Source: Bosea sp. F3-2 | GTDB taxonomy: Bacteria; Pseudomonadota; Alphaproteobacteria; Rhizobiales; Beijerinckiaceae | Direction: 5' to 3' | DNA length: 64,000 bases | NCBI RefSeq assembly: GCF_008253865.1 | Contig: NZ_CP042331.1 | Location: 1,984,001 to 2,048,000, forward strand | Shown: positions 25,921-36,761 of the stretch, in pieces | Position numbering within the stretch: the first letter of the stretch is position 1 | Layout of the letters: each line of letters starts with the position of its first letter | The notes under the pieces: model-generated | What the model was told of the DNA's origin: nothing | What the model saw: the letters and a program-made list of their open reading frames with translations, nothing else | Database searches by the model: none | Translations under genes and position numbers: made by a program

Positions 25921-26988
25921 TTAAGGTCGGATCGCCCGGCCGGCTTCGTCGAACAGGTGCAGGCTCTGCTGCGGGAAGGCGAGCGAGACCTCGTGGCCGC
26001 GCTCATGCTCGCTCTGGCCGTCGAGCCGGAGCGTAATCTGTGGCAGGCTGACGCTCGTCCCGTAGAGATAGCTCTCGCCGCCCAGCCGCTCGACGAGATC
26101 GACGGATAGCGGCAGCCCCTGCCCTTCCGGGGCCAGCGCCAGATGCTCGGGCCGGATGCCGAGCGTGACCTTGGCTCCAGCGGCGAGGCTGCCGGTGGCG
26201 CAGGCGACCTCATGACCGCCCTCGCCGAGCGCGACCTTGCCGTCGGCGGTCACGCGACCAGGCAGCAGGTTCATGCGCGGCGAGCCGATAAAGCCGGCGA
26301 CGAAGAGGTTGTCGGGGCGATTGTAGAGTTCGAGCGGCGTGCCGACCTGCTCGATCCGGCCGCTCCGCAGCACGACGATGCGGTCGGCCAGCGTCATCGC
26401 CTCGACCTGATCGTGCGTGACGTAGATCATCGTGCCGCCGATCTCGGCGTGGAGCGCAGCGAGCTCCTTGCGGGTGGCGACGCGCAACTCGGCGTCGAGG
26501 TTCGAGAGCGGCTCGTCGAAGAGAAAGATCTTCGGATCGCGCACGATGGCGCGGCCGATGGCGACGCGCTGACGCTGGCCGCCGGAGAGCGCCTTGGGCT
26601 TGCGCTCAAGATAATCCGTGAGGCGCAGCATCTCAGCCGCGCGCTTCACGCGCTTCTCGATCTCGTCGCGCTTGAAGCCCATGTTCTCCAGCGCGAAGGC
26701 CATGTTCGCGTAGACGCTCATATGCGGATAGAGCGCATAGGACTGGAACACCATCGCAAGCCCACGTTCGGAGGCTGGCAGACCGGTGACGTCGGCGCCG
26801 TCGATCGCGATCGTGCCGTCGGTGATCTCCTCCAGCCCCGCGATCGAGCGCAGCAGGGTCGACTTGCCGCAGCCGGAGGGGCCGACGAAGACGACGAACT
26901 CGCCATCCGCGACATGCAGGTCGATGCCATGCAGCACCTTCGTCGCGCCATAGGCCTTGCTGACAGTGGAGAGCTTCAGTTCGGCCAT
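25921..26988 (-). CDS. Sugar ABC transporter ATPase (MalK/UgpC type)
   Basis: A 355-residue ATPase. Walker A is GPSGCGKST (about 37-45), the Q-loop VFQSYALYPHMSV, the signature LSGGQRQR (about 134) and Walker B IFLFDEP with the H-loop YVTHDQ. The C-terminal OB/TOBE domain (LGIRPEHL, LGGESYLYG) is the one that marks MalK-like proteins serving carbohydrate porters. One such ATPase can serve several permeases. Follows the permease gene by 16 bases. Confidence 0.95.
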   Translation of the reverse strand: MAELKLSTVSKAYGATKVLHGIDLHVADGEFVVFVGPSGCGKSTLLRSIAGLEEITDGTIAIDGADVTGLPASERGLAMVFQSYALYPHMSVYANMAFALENMGFKRDEIEKRVKRAAEMLRLTDYLERKPKALSGGQRQRVAIGRAIVRDPKIFLFDEPLSNLDAELRVATRKELAALHAEIGGTMIYVTHDQVEAMTLADRIVVLRSGRIEQVGTPLELYNRPDNLFVAGFIGSPRMNLLPGRVTADGKVALGEGGHEVACATGSLAAGAKVTLGIRPEHLALAPEGQGLPLSVDLVERLGGESYLYGTSVSLPQITLRLDGQSEHERGHEVSLAFPQQSLHLFDEAGRAIRP

Positions 26989-27004
26989 GCGGAACTCACT
27001 TCCC

Positions 27005-28075
27005 TCATTTCATGCCCGTGTTGGCGATGCCTGTGGTGATGAAGCGCTGCAGGAAGACGAAGACGAGCGCGACCGGCAGCAGCGTCACCACGGTCATCGC
27101 GAGCAGATAGTGCCACTGCGTCTGCAACTCGCCCTGGAAGGCGTTGAGGCCGATCTGCAGCGTGTAGGACTCGGTCTTGGTCAGCACCGCCAGCGGCCAG
27201 AGGAACTCGTTCCAGCGCCACATGATCGAGAAGATCGCGAGCACGGCGAGAGCCGGCATGGCGAGCGGCATGACGATGCGCCAGTAGATCTGCCACTCCG
27301 ACGCCTTGTCCATGCGCGCGGCCTCGATCAGGTCGCGCGGCAAGGTCAGCATGTACTGGCGCAGCAGGAAGACGCCGGTGGGCGTGGCCGCGCCGGGCAG
27401 GATCACCGCCCAGAGCGAATTCACGAGGCCGAGCTTGGTGATGACGAGATAGACCGGCACCAGGATGATCGTGATCGGGATCATCAGCGTGCCGATCACC
27501 ATCAGCATCACCGCGGTCTTGCCGCGGAACTCGTAGATCGAGAGCGCATAGGCCGCCATCGAGTTGATCATCAGCGTGATGATCGTCGCCACCAGCGTGA
27601 CGAAGACCGAATTCCAGAGGAAGCGCGTGAAGGCAAAGCGCTCCAGCGGCTCGCTATAGTTCTCGGTCGCGAGCTTGAACTCCCGCACCGGCTTGCGCTT
27701 GTCGATCGGCACGCGGATCGTCTCGCCCGGATTGGCCGGATCGACCATCTGCGCCTGGATGCCGATACGGCGGACCTGCGCCAGCACGCGCTTGGAGCCG
27801 TCGGGCACCTCGACCTCGAAGAGCGGCAGCGGCTGGGACTGGCCCGGCAACACCACTTCCTTCTGCGACATCGGCAGCAGCGAGGGCGGGAATTCGAGCA
27901 GGCCGGCCTGCGTCTTGAAGGAGGACAGGCCGAGCCAGAGCACCGGCCCGAACATCAGCAAGACGCCGAACAGCAGATAGGCGTAAGCCGCGATGTCGGT
28001 CCAATGCCAGCGGCCGGGCTTGCGGCGGGCGGTCATCATGGCGACGGCCCTGTTGGTGTGAACAGCCTGGCTCAT
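27005..28075 (-). CDS. Sugar ABC transporter permease, MalG-like
   Basis: A 356-residue inner-membrane permease with about six spans. The EAA coupling motif is visible as EAARMDKASEWQIYWRIVMPLAMPAL (position near residue 255). A periplasmic insert of about 90 residues (FKTQAGLLEFPPSLLPMS onwards) follows the first span, longer than in typical MalG. The ATG overlaps the stop of the upstream permease by 4 nt (28072-28075). Confidence 0.93.
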   Translation of the reverse strand: MSQAVHTNRAVAMMTARRKPGRWHWTDIAAYAYLLFGVLLMFGPVLWLGLSSFKTQAGLLEFPPSLLPMSQKEVVLPGQSQPLPLFEVEVPDGSKRVLAQVRRIGIQAQMVDPANPGETIRVPIDKRKPVREFKLATENYSEPLERFAFTRFLWNSVFVTLVATIITLMINSMAAYALSIYEFRGKTAVMLMVIGTLMIPITIILVPVYLVITKLGLVNSLWAVILPGAATPTGVFLLRQYMLTLPRDLIEAARMDKASEWQIYWRIVMPLAMPALAVLAIFSIMWRWNEFLWPLAVLTKTESYTLQIGLNAFQGELQTQWHYLLAMTVVTLLPVALVFVFLQRFITTGIANTGMK

Positions 28076-29094
28076 GCAGCCCCCTTGCGGCGGCTCGCCG
28101 CGAGCTGGGCCAGCGTCAGCGCGAAGAGCACGACGCCGAGCACCACGGAGGCCGCCGCCGCCAGGCCGAAATTCTGCACCTGATTGGCGAAGGCCGTCTC
28201 GTAGATGTAGTGCACCACCAGCAGCGTCGCCGTGCCGGGGCCGCCCCCCGTGAGCACGAAGACCTCGTCGAAGGTCTGCACGCCCTTGATCAGCGCCAGC
28301 ACGATCACGACGATCATGTTCGGCCAGAGCAGGGGCAGGGTGATGCGCCAGAACATGCGCCAGCGCGGCGTCGCGTCCATCTCGGCCGCTTCATAGAGAT
28401 CGGCCGGGATCGCCTGCAGGCCTGCGAGCAGGATCAACGTGTAGAAGCCCATATGGGCCCAGACCGAGACGAAGACGACCCAGAACATCGCCCAGCTCGG
28501 ATCGACCAGGAAGAGGATGCGCTCGCCGCCGAGCGAGGTGATTGCCGCGTTGAGCAGGCCATCGCGCTGGAGGATCCATTTCCAGGTCAGCGCCACCACC
28601 ACCGGCGAGAGCAGCACCGGGAAGAAATAGACGGCGCGGAAGAAGCCGCGCGCCCGGATCTTCATGTTCAGGACGATCGCCGTCAGCAGCGAGAACAGCA
28701 CCATCGCCGTGACCTGGAAAGCGGTGAAGCGGGCGGTGTTGTAGACGCCGCGCCAGAAATGGTCCTCGCGGCAGGAGGCGGGATCGAGGAAGGAGCCGCA
28801 ATCGAAGAGATAGGCGTATTGCTGCGCCCCGACGAAGGGGCGCTCGGTCGGGAAGAGCCCTGCCCCGCCCGTCACCGAGAAGATGAAGTTGATGACGAGC
28901 GGCAGGAAGACGAAGAGCGAGAAGAAGGCGAGGTTGGGCAGGATGAAGACATAGGCCATCCGCCGCTCGCCAATCAGGCGCTGGAGCGCCCGCATCGGCC
29001 AGTCGACAAAGCGCATCAGGAGCGCGAGCGGCGCGGCGAGAGCGCCAGCGGCGCCCGCGCCTTCGCGGCGCGGGTTCATGTCGGCGGAGGCCAT
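28072..29094 (-). CDS. Sugar ABC transporter permease, MalF-like
   Basis: A 340-residue permease with about six spans and the EAA loop EAAEMDATPRWRMFWRITLP. Two Cys (FDCGSFLDPASCRED) lie in the periplasmic loop after the first span. Pairs with the MalG-like protein, translationally coupled by the 4-nt overlap. It starts 5 bases after the binding-protein gene. Confidence 0.93.
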   Translation of the reverse strand: MASADMNPRREGAGAAGALAAPLALLMRFVDWPMRALQRLIGERRMAYVFILPNLAFFSLFVFLPLVINFIFSVTGGAGLFPTERPFVGAQQYAYLFDCGSFLDPASCREDHFWRGVYNTARFTAFQVTAMVLFSLLTAIVLNMKIRARGFFRAVYFFPVLLSPVVVALTWKWILQRDGLLNAAITSLGGERILFLVDPSWAMFWVVFVSVWAHMGFYTLILLAGLQAIPADLYEAAEMDATPRWRMFWRITLPLLWPNMIVVIVLALIKGVQTFDEVFVLTGGGPGTATLLVVHYIYETAFANQVQNFGLAAAASVVLGVVLFALTLAQLAASRRKGAA

Positions 29095-29099
29095 CCGTC

Positions 29100-30377
<1,278 letters not shown>

Positions 30378-30429
30378 CTGCGTTCCATCCCTGAATGACG
30401 ACGCCTCAACGAGCGTCTTGACAACTAGT

Positions 30430-30447
30430 AAGGCAAACGTTTGCCTT
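30430..30447. promoter_or_regulatory. LacI-family operator between the sugar operon and its regulator
   Basis: A perfect 18-bp palindrome, AAGGCAAACGTTTGCCTT, with the CG centre typical of LacI/GalR operators. On the minus strand a TTGACA hexamer sits just upstream (30449-30454), so a bound repressor would cover the promoter of the transport operon. The divergent LacI gene starts 95 bases away and may be autoregulated from the same site. Confidence 0.88.
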
Positions 30448-30541
30448 GCTTGTCAACGGGCGAAACGCGCGCCATTGCTGAGTTAGCCGGCTTATACCCA
30501 ACTGCCGGCGCCTGCACCGCGCAAAGGGACCGGGGAGGATC

Positions 30542-31573
30542 ATGACGGCGAAGGCCGCAAGACCGCAGCAGAGCCTGGCGTCGCTCGCAACCGTCGCACG
30601 CGAGACCGGCGTCTCGGTCGCGACCGTTTCACGGATCGTCAACGGCAAGGCCGGCCGGGCCTCAGCCGATACGATCGCGCGGGTCGAGGAAGCCATCGTC
30701 CGGCTGGGCTATCGTCCGAACCCGGTCGGGCGGGCGCTCAAGCGCCGGGCCAGCCGCGTCGTCGCAATGCTCGCGCCCAATCTCGACAATCCCGCCATGG
30801 CCGCGATCGCGGTCTCGACGGAAGCGGCGCTGCGCGACGCCGGCTTCGTCATGATCCTCTGCGACACGCATGACCGGGCCGATCTGCAGGACGACTATCT
30901 GCGTGCGATGCGCGATCAGTTCGTCGCCGGCTACGTCATGGTCAGTGCGGTGCGCAGCCCCGGCCTCGCCGATGCGCTGAAGCGCGGCGATCCGATGGTC
31001 TTCGTGGCGCGGCGCAATCCGCTCGGCGGCGGCGCCTATGTCGGCATCGACAACCGCGCCGCCGGCGCTGATGCCGCCGATTACCTGCTTGCACGCGGCG
31101 TTCGGAGTCCGGCCGTGCTGATGGCTGCGCAGAACGCCTCCAGCACCGCGGAGCGGGCCGCCGGCTTCATCGACAGGCTTGTCGCGCGCGGCCTTCCCGC
31201 GGACGATATCCGGCGCGCGAGCGCGCCCGGCCTGTCGCATATCGAGATCGGCTACGCCGCGGCGCAGAAGCTGGTGAAGGATGGCGGCTGGCCGGATGGA
31301 GTTCTCTGCGTCAGCGACATGATCGCCTATGGCGCCTATCGGCTGGCTGCCGAAGGCAATGTCGCCATCCCCGACCGCTGCGCGCTGATCGGCATCGACG
31401 GCAATGCGATCAATCGCTGGATCGCGCCCTGGCTGACCTCGATCCGCATCCCCTACGAGCATTTCGGCCAGTATGTCGTCGCGCAGCTGCGGTCTCTGTG
31501 GGGCGGGGCGGCGACGCAGGAGGTCAATGTGCCCCATGACCCGCCACGGATGATCGAGCGGCTCAGCGCCTGA
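30542..31573 (+). CDS. LacI-family transcriptional regulator of the sugar operon
   Basis: A 343-residue regulator. The N-terminal helix-turn-helix (ASLATVARETGVSVATVSRI, about 11-30) and hinge (YRPNPVGRALKRR) are followed by a periplasmic-binding-protein-like sensor domain (VAMLAPNLDNPAMA to DPPRMIERLSA). A GGGGAGGATC ribosome site precedes the ATG. Its divergent position and the palindrome at 30430 make it the likely repressor of the ABC-GH31 operon, released by the transported sugar. Confidence 0.93.
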   Translation: MTAKAARPQQSLASLATVARETGVSVATVSRIVNGKAGRASADTIARVEEAIVRLGYRPNPVGRALKRRASRVVAMLAPNLDNPAMAAIAVSTEAALRDAGFVMILCDTHDRADLQDDYLRAMRDQFVAGYVMVSAVRSPGLADALKRGDPMVFVARRNPLGGGAYVGIDNRAAGADAADYLLARGVRSPAVLMAAQNASSTAERAAGFIDRLVARGLPADDIRRASAPGLSHIEIGYAAAQKLVKDGGWPDGVLCVSDMIAYGAYRLAAEGNVAIPDRCALIGIDGNAINRWIAPWLTSIRIPYEHFGQYVVAQLRSLWGGAATQEVNVPHDPPRMIERLSA

Positions 31574-32007
31574 TTCCATCTCGCCTGCCTGTCGCAGGAA
31601 TGGCCGAACATCGCGCGAGCCTGCGGCGAGCCGCCGTTCCAAATCACGATTGCGTCATGTCACGCGCCGTGTCCGGTGCGGCCCTCCCCGACGTTCGTTT
31701 CCTTCGGTCACGTACAATCCCCGCACCCCCCGCTTCGACGCCACCGGAACGCTCAGCCGAACCTCCTAACTATCTGTAATATTGTGAAATATTGGATCAC
31801 CCGCTCCGTTTTGGAACGGAGCCGGCCGTTCCTGGAAGCTGGGAGGGCTTGCAGCCCTCCGGTCAGCTCTCCCCGGCGGCCAAGACGTACGCCTAAAGTC
31901 TAATATCGCGGCACTTTGCCCAATGAAGGGGCAGCTTGACGCCCTCAGGGCAGAGTTTCACTATTCTAAACAGGAACAAGACGCTCTTGTTTGCCTGGGA
32001 GGTTGAG
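31574..32007. promoter_or_regulatory. Control region between the LacI gene and the formate dehydrogenase operon
   Basis: No gene is supported in these 434 bases. Two hairpins, GGAACGG/CCGTTCC (31813-31832) and GGAGGGC-TTGCA-GCCCTCC (31842-31860), may end the LacI transcript. Directly before the ribosome binding site of the formate dehydrogenase gene is a dyad, AACAAGA-CGC-TCTTGTT (31975-31991), extended by CAGG/CCTG. It could be an operator or a leader stem that limits access to GGGAGG. No clear sigma-54 or FNR site was found. Confidence 0.5.
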
Positions 32008-35000
32008 ATGCTGCATGAGCTCTCGCGTCGCCAGTTCCTGAAAGCCGCAGGCGCGGGCCTGGGCGGTTCTGCCGTCGCCGCGCTGGGGTTCGGGGGTGCC
32101 GAGGAGGCACTTGCCCAGGCCGTGCGGCCCTTCAGGCTGGCGCGCACCACGGAAACGCGAAATACCTGTCCGTACTGTTCCGTCGCCTGCGGCGTGATCA
32201 TGTACAGCCTGGGTGACAAGTCCAAGAACGCGCACCCGGCCATCATCCATATCGAGGGCGATCCCGACCACCCGACCAATCGCGGCACGCTATGCCCGAA
32301 GGGGTCCGCCCTCCTCGACTTCGTCCATTCCGAGACGCGCACCAAGGTTCCGCAGTACCGCGGGCCGGGCCAGCGCGAATTCCGGCAGATCAGCTGGGGC
32401 GAGGCGCTCGACCGCATCGCGCGGCTGATGAAGGACGACCGCGACAAGAACTTCGTCGCCACCAACCAGGACGGCGTGACGGTCAACCGCTGGCTGACCA
32501 CCGGTTTCCTGGCCGCTTCGGCGACCACCAACGAAACAGCCTTCCTGACCTACAAGGTGGTCAGAAGCACCGGGATCTTGGCGTTCGACAACCAGGCGCG
32601 TGTTTGACACGGACCGACGGTGGCCAGTCTGGCCCCAACATTCGGTCGCGGTGCGATGACCAACTCCTGGACGGACATCAAGAACACCGACCTCATCATC
32701 GTCATGGGCGGCAACGCCGCCGAGGCGCACCCTTGCGGCTTCAAATGGGTCACGGAGGCGAAGGCCCAACGTGGCGCCAAGCTGATCGTCGTCGATCCGC
32801 GCTTCACGCGCACGGCCTCGGTCGCCGATTTCTATGCGCCGATCCGGCAAGGCACGGACATCGCCTTCCTGCTCGGAGTGATCCGATATTGCATCGAAAA
32901 CGACAAGATCCAGCACGACTACGTGCGCGCCTTCACCAACGCGCCCTACATCGTGAAGGACGGCTTCAGCTATCAGGACGGCCTTTTCTCCGGCTATGAC
33001 GAGGCCAAGCGTGACTACGACCGCTCCACCTGGGAGTACGAGCTCGGGCCGGACGGCTATGTCCAGGTCGACGAGACGCTGCAGAATCCGCGCTGCGTCT
33101 ACCAGCTCCTGAAGCAGCACGTCGCGGCCTATACGCCGGAGATGGTCGAGCGCATCTGCGGCACGCCGAAGGACAAGTATCTGGCGATCTGCAAGATGAT
33201 CTCGGAATGCTCGGCGCGCGACAGGACGATGACGTCGATGTACGCGCTCGGCTGGACGCAGCACTCGAAGGGCTCGCAGAACATCCGCACCATGGCGATG
33301 GTGCAGCTCCTGCTCGGCAATATCGGCGTGCGCGGCGGCGGCATGAACGCACTTCGCGGCCACTCCAACATCCAGGGTCTGACCGATATCGGCCTGATGT
33401 CGGACCTGATCCCGGGTTATCTGGCGATACCGAAGGACAGGGAGCCCGATTTCGCGACCTATATGTCGACGCGCGGCTTCAAGCCGCTGCGTCCGAACCA
33501 GATGAGCTACTGGCAGAACTACAGGAAGTTCATGGTGAGCTTCCTGAAGTCGATGTGGGGCCCGGCCGCGACGGCCGAGAACGACTTCGCCTATCAGTGG
33601 CTGCCGAAGCTCGACCTGCCCGGCTACGACATGCTGCGCACCTTCGACCTGATGTATCAGGGCAAGGTCAACGGCTATTTCTGCCAGGGCTTCAATCCGC
33701 TCCTGTCCGCGCCCAACCGGGGCAAGGTCACGGCGTCTCTGTCGAAGCTGAAGTTCCTGGTGGTGATGGACCCGCTGCAGACGGAGACAGCGCGCTTCTG
33801 GAAGGACGAAGGCGTCCATAACGACGTCAAGCCGGAGTCGATCCAGACCGAGGTCTTCGAGCTGCCGACGAGCTGCTTCGCCGAGGACGAGGGCTCGCTG
33901 GTCAATTCCGGCCGCTGGCTGCAATGGCACTGGCCGGGCGCCGAACCTCCGGGCGAGGCGAAGGCCGACACCTGGATCATGGCGCAGCTCCACATGCGGC
34001 TGCGCGAGCTCTACCGGAAGGAGGGCGGGGCCTTCCCGGACCCGATCCTCAATCTCCACTGGCCCTATCGCGACCCGCAGGACCCGCAGCCGGACGAGAT
34101 GGCCAAGGAGATGAACGGCTATGTCGTCTCGACCGTCACCGACCCGGTCGATCCGAGCAAGGTGTTGCTGGAGAAGGGCAAGCAGGTCGACACCTTCGGC
34201 CAGTTGCGCGACGACGGCTCGACCGCCTGCGGCTGCTGGATCTACGCGGGCAGCTGGACCGAGCGGGGCAACATGATGGCCCGGCGCGACACCAGCGATC
34301 CGGGCAATACCGGCGCCTATTCGAACTGGGCCTTCTCCTGGCCAGCCAACCGGCGCATCCTCTACAACCGCGCCTCGGCCGATCTCGACGGCAAGGCCTG
34401 GGATCCCAAGCGCAAGCTGATCGAGTGGAACGGCACGGCCTGGACCGGCTACGACGTGCCGGACATCGCGCTTAACGCCAAGCCGCAGGATGTCGGCCCG
34501 TTCATCATGAACCCCGAGGGAACGGCCCGCCTGTTCTCGCGCGGCTTGATGAAGGACGGCCCCTTCCCGGCCCATTACGAGCCGTTCGAAAGCCCCGTCG
34601 CCAACGTGATGGCGCCGAAGATCCGCGGCAACCCGGCCGCGCGCATCTTCAAGGACGATCTCGCCGCGCTCGGGACCTCGGACAAGTTCCCCTATGCGGC
34701 GACTTCCTACCGCCTGACCGAGCACTTCCACTTCTGGACGAAGCATGTCTGGGTCAATGCGGTGCTGCAGCCGGAGTTCTTCGTCGAGATCAGCGAGCAG
34801 CTGGCCGCGGAGAAGAACATCCAGAAGGGTGGCTGGGTGAAGGTCTCGTCGGCCCGTGGCTCGGTCTATGCCAAGGCCGTGGTGACCAAGCGGATCAAGC
34901 CGCTGATCTGCGACGGCAAGACCGTGCATGTCGTCGGCATCCCGCTCCACTGGGGCTTCACCGGTGCGGCCAGGAAGGGCTTCGGCCCCAACAGCCTCAC

Positions 35001-35091
35001 CCCGTTCGTCGGCGACGCCAACATCGAGACGCCCGAATTCAAGGCGTTTCTGGTGAATGTCGAGCCGTCCAACGGACCGGCCGTGAGCTAG
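32008..35091 (+). CDS. fdnG: Formate dehydrogenase (respiratory, FDH-N/O type) alpha subunit, selenocysteine at UGA 32605
   Basis: One 1027-residue molybdo- or tungstoenzyme read through an in-frame TGA at 32605-32607 (residue 200), where the family has Sec or Cys in the segment NNQARV-x-HGPTVASL. A Tat signal (SRRQFLK, residues 6-12) is followed by the [4Fe-4S] site CPYCSVACGVIMY...CPKGSALLD. The C-terminal half has the bis-MGD domains and ends in a dinucleotide-binding part (VGIPLHWGF). It oxidises periplasmic formate to CO2 and feeds electrons through the Fe-S and cytochrome b subunits to quinone. The ATG at 32008 follows GGGAGG; a start at 31936 is not supported. A SECIS hairpin lies 4 bases after the UGA. 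Apparent splitting in a plain ORF search is not a frameshift. Confidence 0.96.
32612..32647 (+). promoter_or_regulatory. SECIS element for the formate dehydrogenase UGA
   Basis: Outer stem GACCGA/TCGGTC (32612-32617 with 32642-32647) and apical stem GGCCA/TGGCC (32622-32626 with 32630-32634) enclosing a GTC loop. The apical G-U in the loop and a distance of about 15-17 bases from the UGA to the apical stem agree with bacterial SECIS elements bound by SelB. The layout closely resembles that of E. coli fdnG. Confidence 0.85.
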
Positions 35092-35101
35092 GGAGGGTCC
35101 G

Positions 35102-36022
35102 ATGGCTGGATTGCAGAGTCAGGACTTCGCCCGCATCTCGGCGACCACCTTCCGGCCGCCGGATGTCCGCCACGATTTCGAGGTGGCGAAGCTCATCGAC
35201 GTCACCAAGTGCATCGGCTGCAAGGCGTGCCAGGCGGCCTGCCTCGAGTGGAACAATCTGCGCGAGGAGATCGGCATCAACCGGGGCGTCTACGACAACC
35301 CGCATGACCTGACGCCGAACACCTGGACGCTGATGCGGTTCACCGAATGGGAGAACCCGGAGAGCGGCAACCTCGAATGGCTGATCCGCAAGGACGGCTG
35401 CATGCACTGCGCCGACCCCGGCTGTCTCAAGGCCTGCCCCGCCCCCGGCGCGATCGTGCAGTACAACAACGGCATCGTCGACTTCGTCTCGGAGAACTGC
35501 ATCGGCTGCGGCTATTGCGTGAAGGGTTGCCCCTTCAACATCCCGCGCATCAGCCAGGCCGACCACAAGGCCTACAAATGCACGCTCTGCTCGGACCGGG
35601 TCTCGGTCGGCCAGGCGCCGGCCTGCGCCAAGGCCTGTCCCACCGGCGCGATCGTGTTCGGCACCAAGCAGGCGATGCTCGACCACGCGCAGACGCGGCT
35701 GACGGACCTCAGGTCCCGGGGCTTCAAGAATGCCGGCATCTACGATCCGCCCGGCGTCGGCGGCACCCATGTGATGTATGTGCTGCACCATGCCGACCAG
35801 CCGCAGCTCTATGCCAACCTGCCGGCGAACCCGCGGATCAGCCAGGTGGTCGAACTCTGGAAGGGACTGACCAAATATGCCGGGATGGCGGTGGTCGGCT
35901 TCGCCGCCGCCTTCGCCTTCGTCCATGCGACGGTGGCGCGACGCAACGATGTCAGCCGCGCAGAGGATCGCGAGGCCGAGCATCTGATCGACGAGGAGGC
36001 TGCCCGTGGCCGTCAGGCGTGA
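35102..36022 (+). CDS. fdnH: Formate dehydrogenase Fe-S (beta) subunit
   Basis: A 306-residue protein with four ferredoxin-type clusters: CIGCKACQAAC, CMHCADPGCLKAC, CIGCGYCVKGC and CTLC with CAKAC. A single C-terminal membrane helix (MAVVGFAAAFAFVHATVA, about 260-278) anchors it on the periplasmic side. It carries electrons from the selenoprotein subunit to the cytochrome b subunit. It starts 10 bases after the alpha subunit stop, with GGAGGG in front, and overlaps the next gene by 17 bases. Confidence 0.96.
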   Translation: MAGLQSQDFARISATTFRPPDVRHDFEVAKLIDVTKCIGCKACQAACLEWNNLREEIGINRGVYDNPHDLTPNTWTLMRFTEWENPESGNLEWLIRKDGCMHCADPGCLKACPAPGAIVQYNNGIVDFVSENCIGCGYCVKGCPFNIPRISQADHKAYKCTLCSDRVSVGQAPACAKACPTGAIVFGTKQAMLDHAQTRLTDLRSRGFKNAGIYDPPGVGGTHVMYVLHHADQPQLYANLPANPRISQVVELWKGLTKYAGMAVVGFAAAFAFVHATVARRNDVSRAEDREAEHLIDEEAARGRQA

Positions 36023-36701
36023 AGAGGAGCGCACGACCGTCGACCGCTACCCCGGCCGCGTGCGCGTCAATCACTGGATCACCGCGATCTCGCTGATCCT
36101 GCTCGCGCTCAGCGGCGCCGCGCTGTTCCATCCGGCACTGTTCTTCCTGTCGAGCCTGTTCGGCGGCGGCTCGGCGACGCGGATGCTGCATCCCTGGATC
36201 GGCGTCGTGCTGCTCGCCAGCTTCGTGATCCTCTTCCTCCAGATGGTCCGCTACAATTTCTGGTCGAAGGCCGACACGAAGTGGATGGGCCATATCCGCG
36301 AGGTCATGTCGGGCCGCGAGGAGAACGTCCCGGAAGTCGGCAAGTACAATGGCGGCCAGAAGATCGTCTTCTGGCTGATGACGCTGCTGATTCTCGTCCT
36401 GTTCGGGACGGGCCTCATGATCTGGTACGAGTATTTCGGCGCGAGATTCACCATCGAGCAGCAGCGCGTCGGCCATATCCTGCATGCGCTGGCGGCGGTC
36501 GCGATGCTGCTCGTCGTCATCGTCCATATCTATGCCGGCTTCTATGTGCGCGGTACGATCAACGCGATGACCGAAGGCAAGGTGACAGGTGGCTGGGCCT
36601 TCCGTCACCACCGGCTCTGGCTGCGCCAGGAGGCGCGCGAGGGCGTGATCGACGAGCGCCAGGCGCCGCCGCGCGGCCATAATGCCGGCCCGGCCGAATA
36701 A
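36006..36701 (+). CDS. fdnI: Formate dehydrogenase cytochrome b (gamma) subunit
   Basis: A 231-residue membrane protein with four spans and the heme-ligand histidines expected in the first and last helices (RVNHWITAIS; HILHALAAVAMLLVVIVHIYAGF). It reduces quinone with electrons from the Fe-S subunit. The GTG at 36006 is taken as start because GAGGAGG precedes it; no better ATG exists before the first span. Confidence 0.94.
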   Translation: MAVRREEERTTVDRYPGRVRVNHWITAISLILLALSGAALFHPALFFLSSLFGGGSATRMLHPWIGVVLLASFVILFLQMVRYNFWSKADTKWMGHIREVMSGREENVPEVGKYNGGQKIVFWLMTLLILVLFGTGLMIWYEYFGARFTIEQQRVGHILHALAAVAMLLVVIVHIYAGFYVRGTINAMTEGKVTGGWAFRHHRLWLRQEAREGVIDERQAPPRGHNAGPAE

Positions 36702-36761
36702 ATCCGATTGGCGGCCTGGCGCTTCGTCTCCCGTGACCCGTGCGGTTCGAGAGGACAGTGA

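Noticed and set aside
25902..26213. N-terminal extension of the GH31 glucosidase
   Set aside because: It overlaps the MalK-like gene out of frame and has no similarity; the start at 25901 fits the spacing.
31826..31856. Possible sigma-54 promoter (CTGGGAGGGCTTGCAG) before fdnG
   Set aside because: The spacing between the GG and GC elements is two bases short of the required distance and the site forms a hairpin instead.
32605..32607. Stop codon dividing the formate dehydrogenase gene, suggesting a pseudogene or frameshift
   Set aside because: The frame is unchanged on both sides, the UGA is at the Sec/Cys position of the family, a SECIS hairpin follows, and selA, selB, selD and tRNA-Sec are nearby.
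32290..34950. An 886-codon minus-strand frame opposite fdnG
   Set aside because: Antisense to the formate dehydrogenase gene and spanning its UGA region; composition of a shadow frame.
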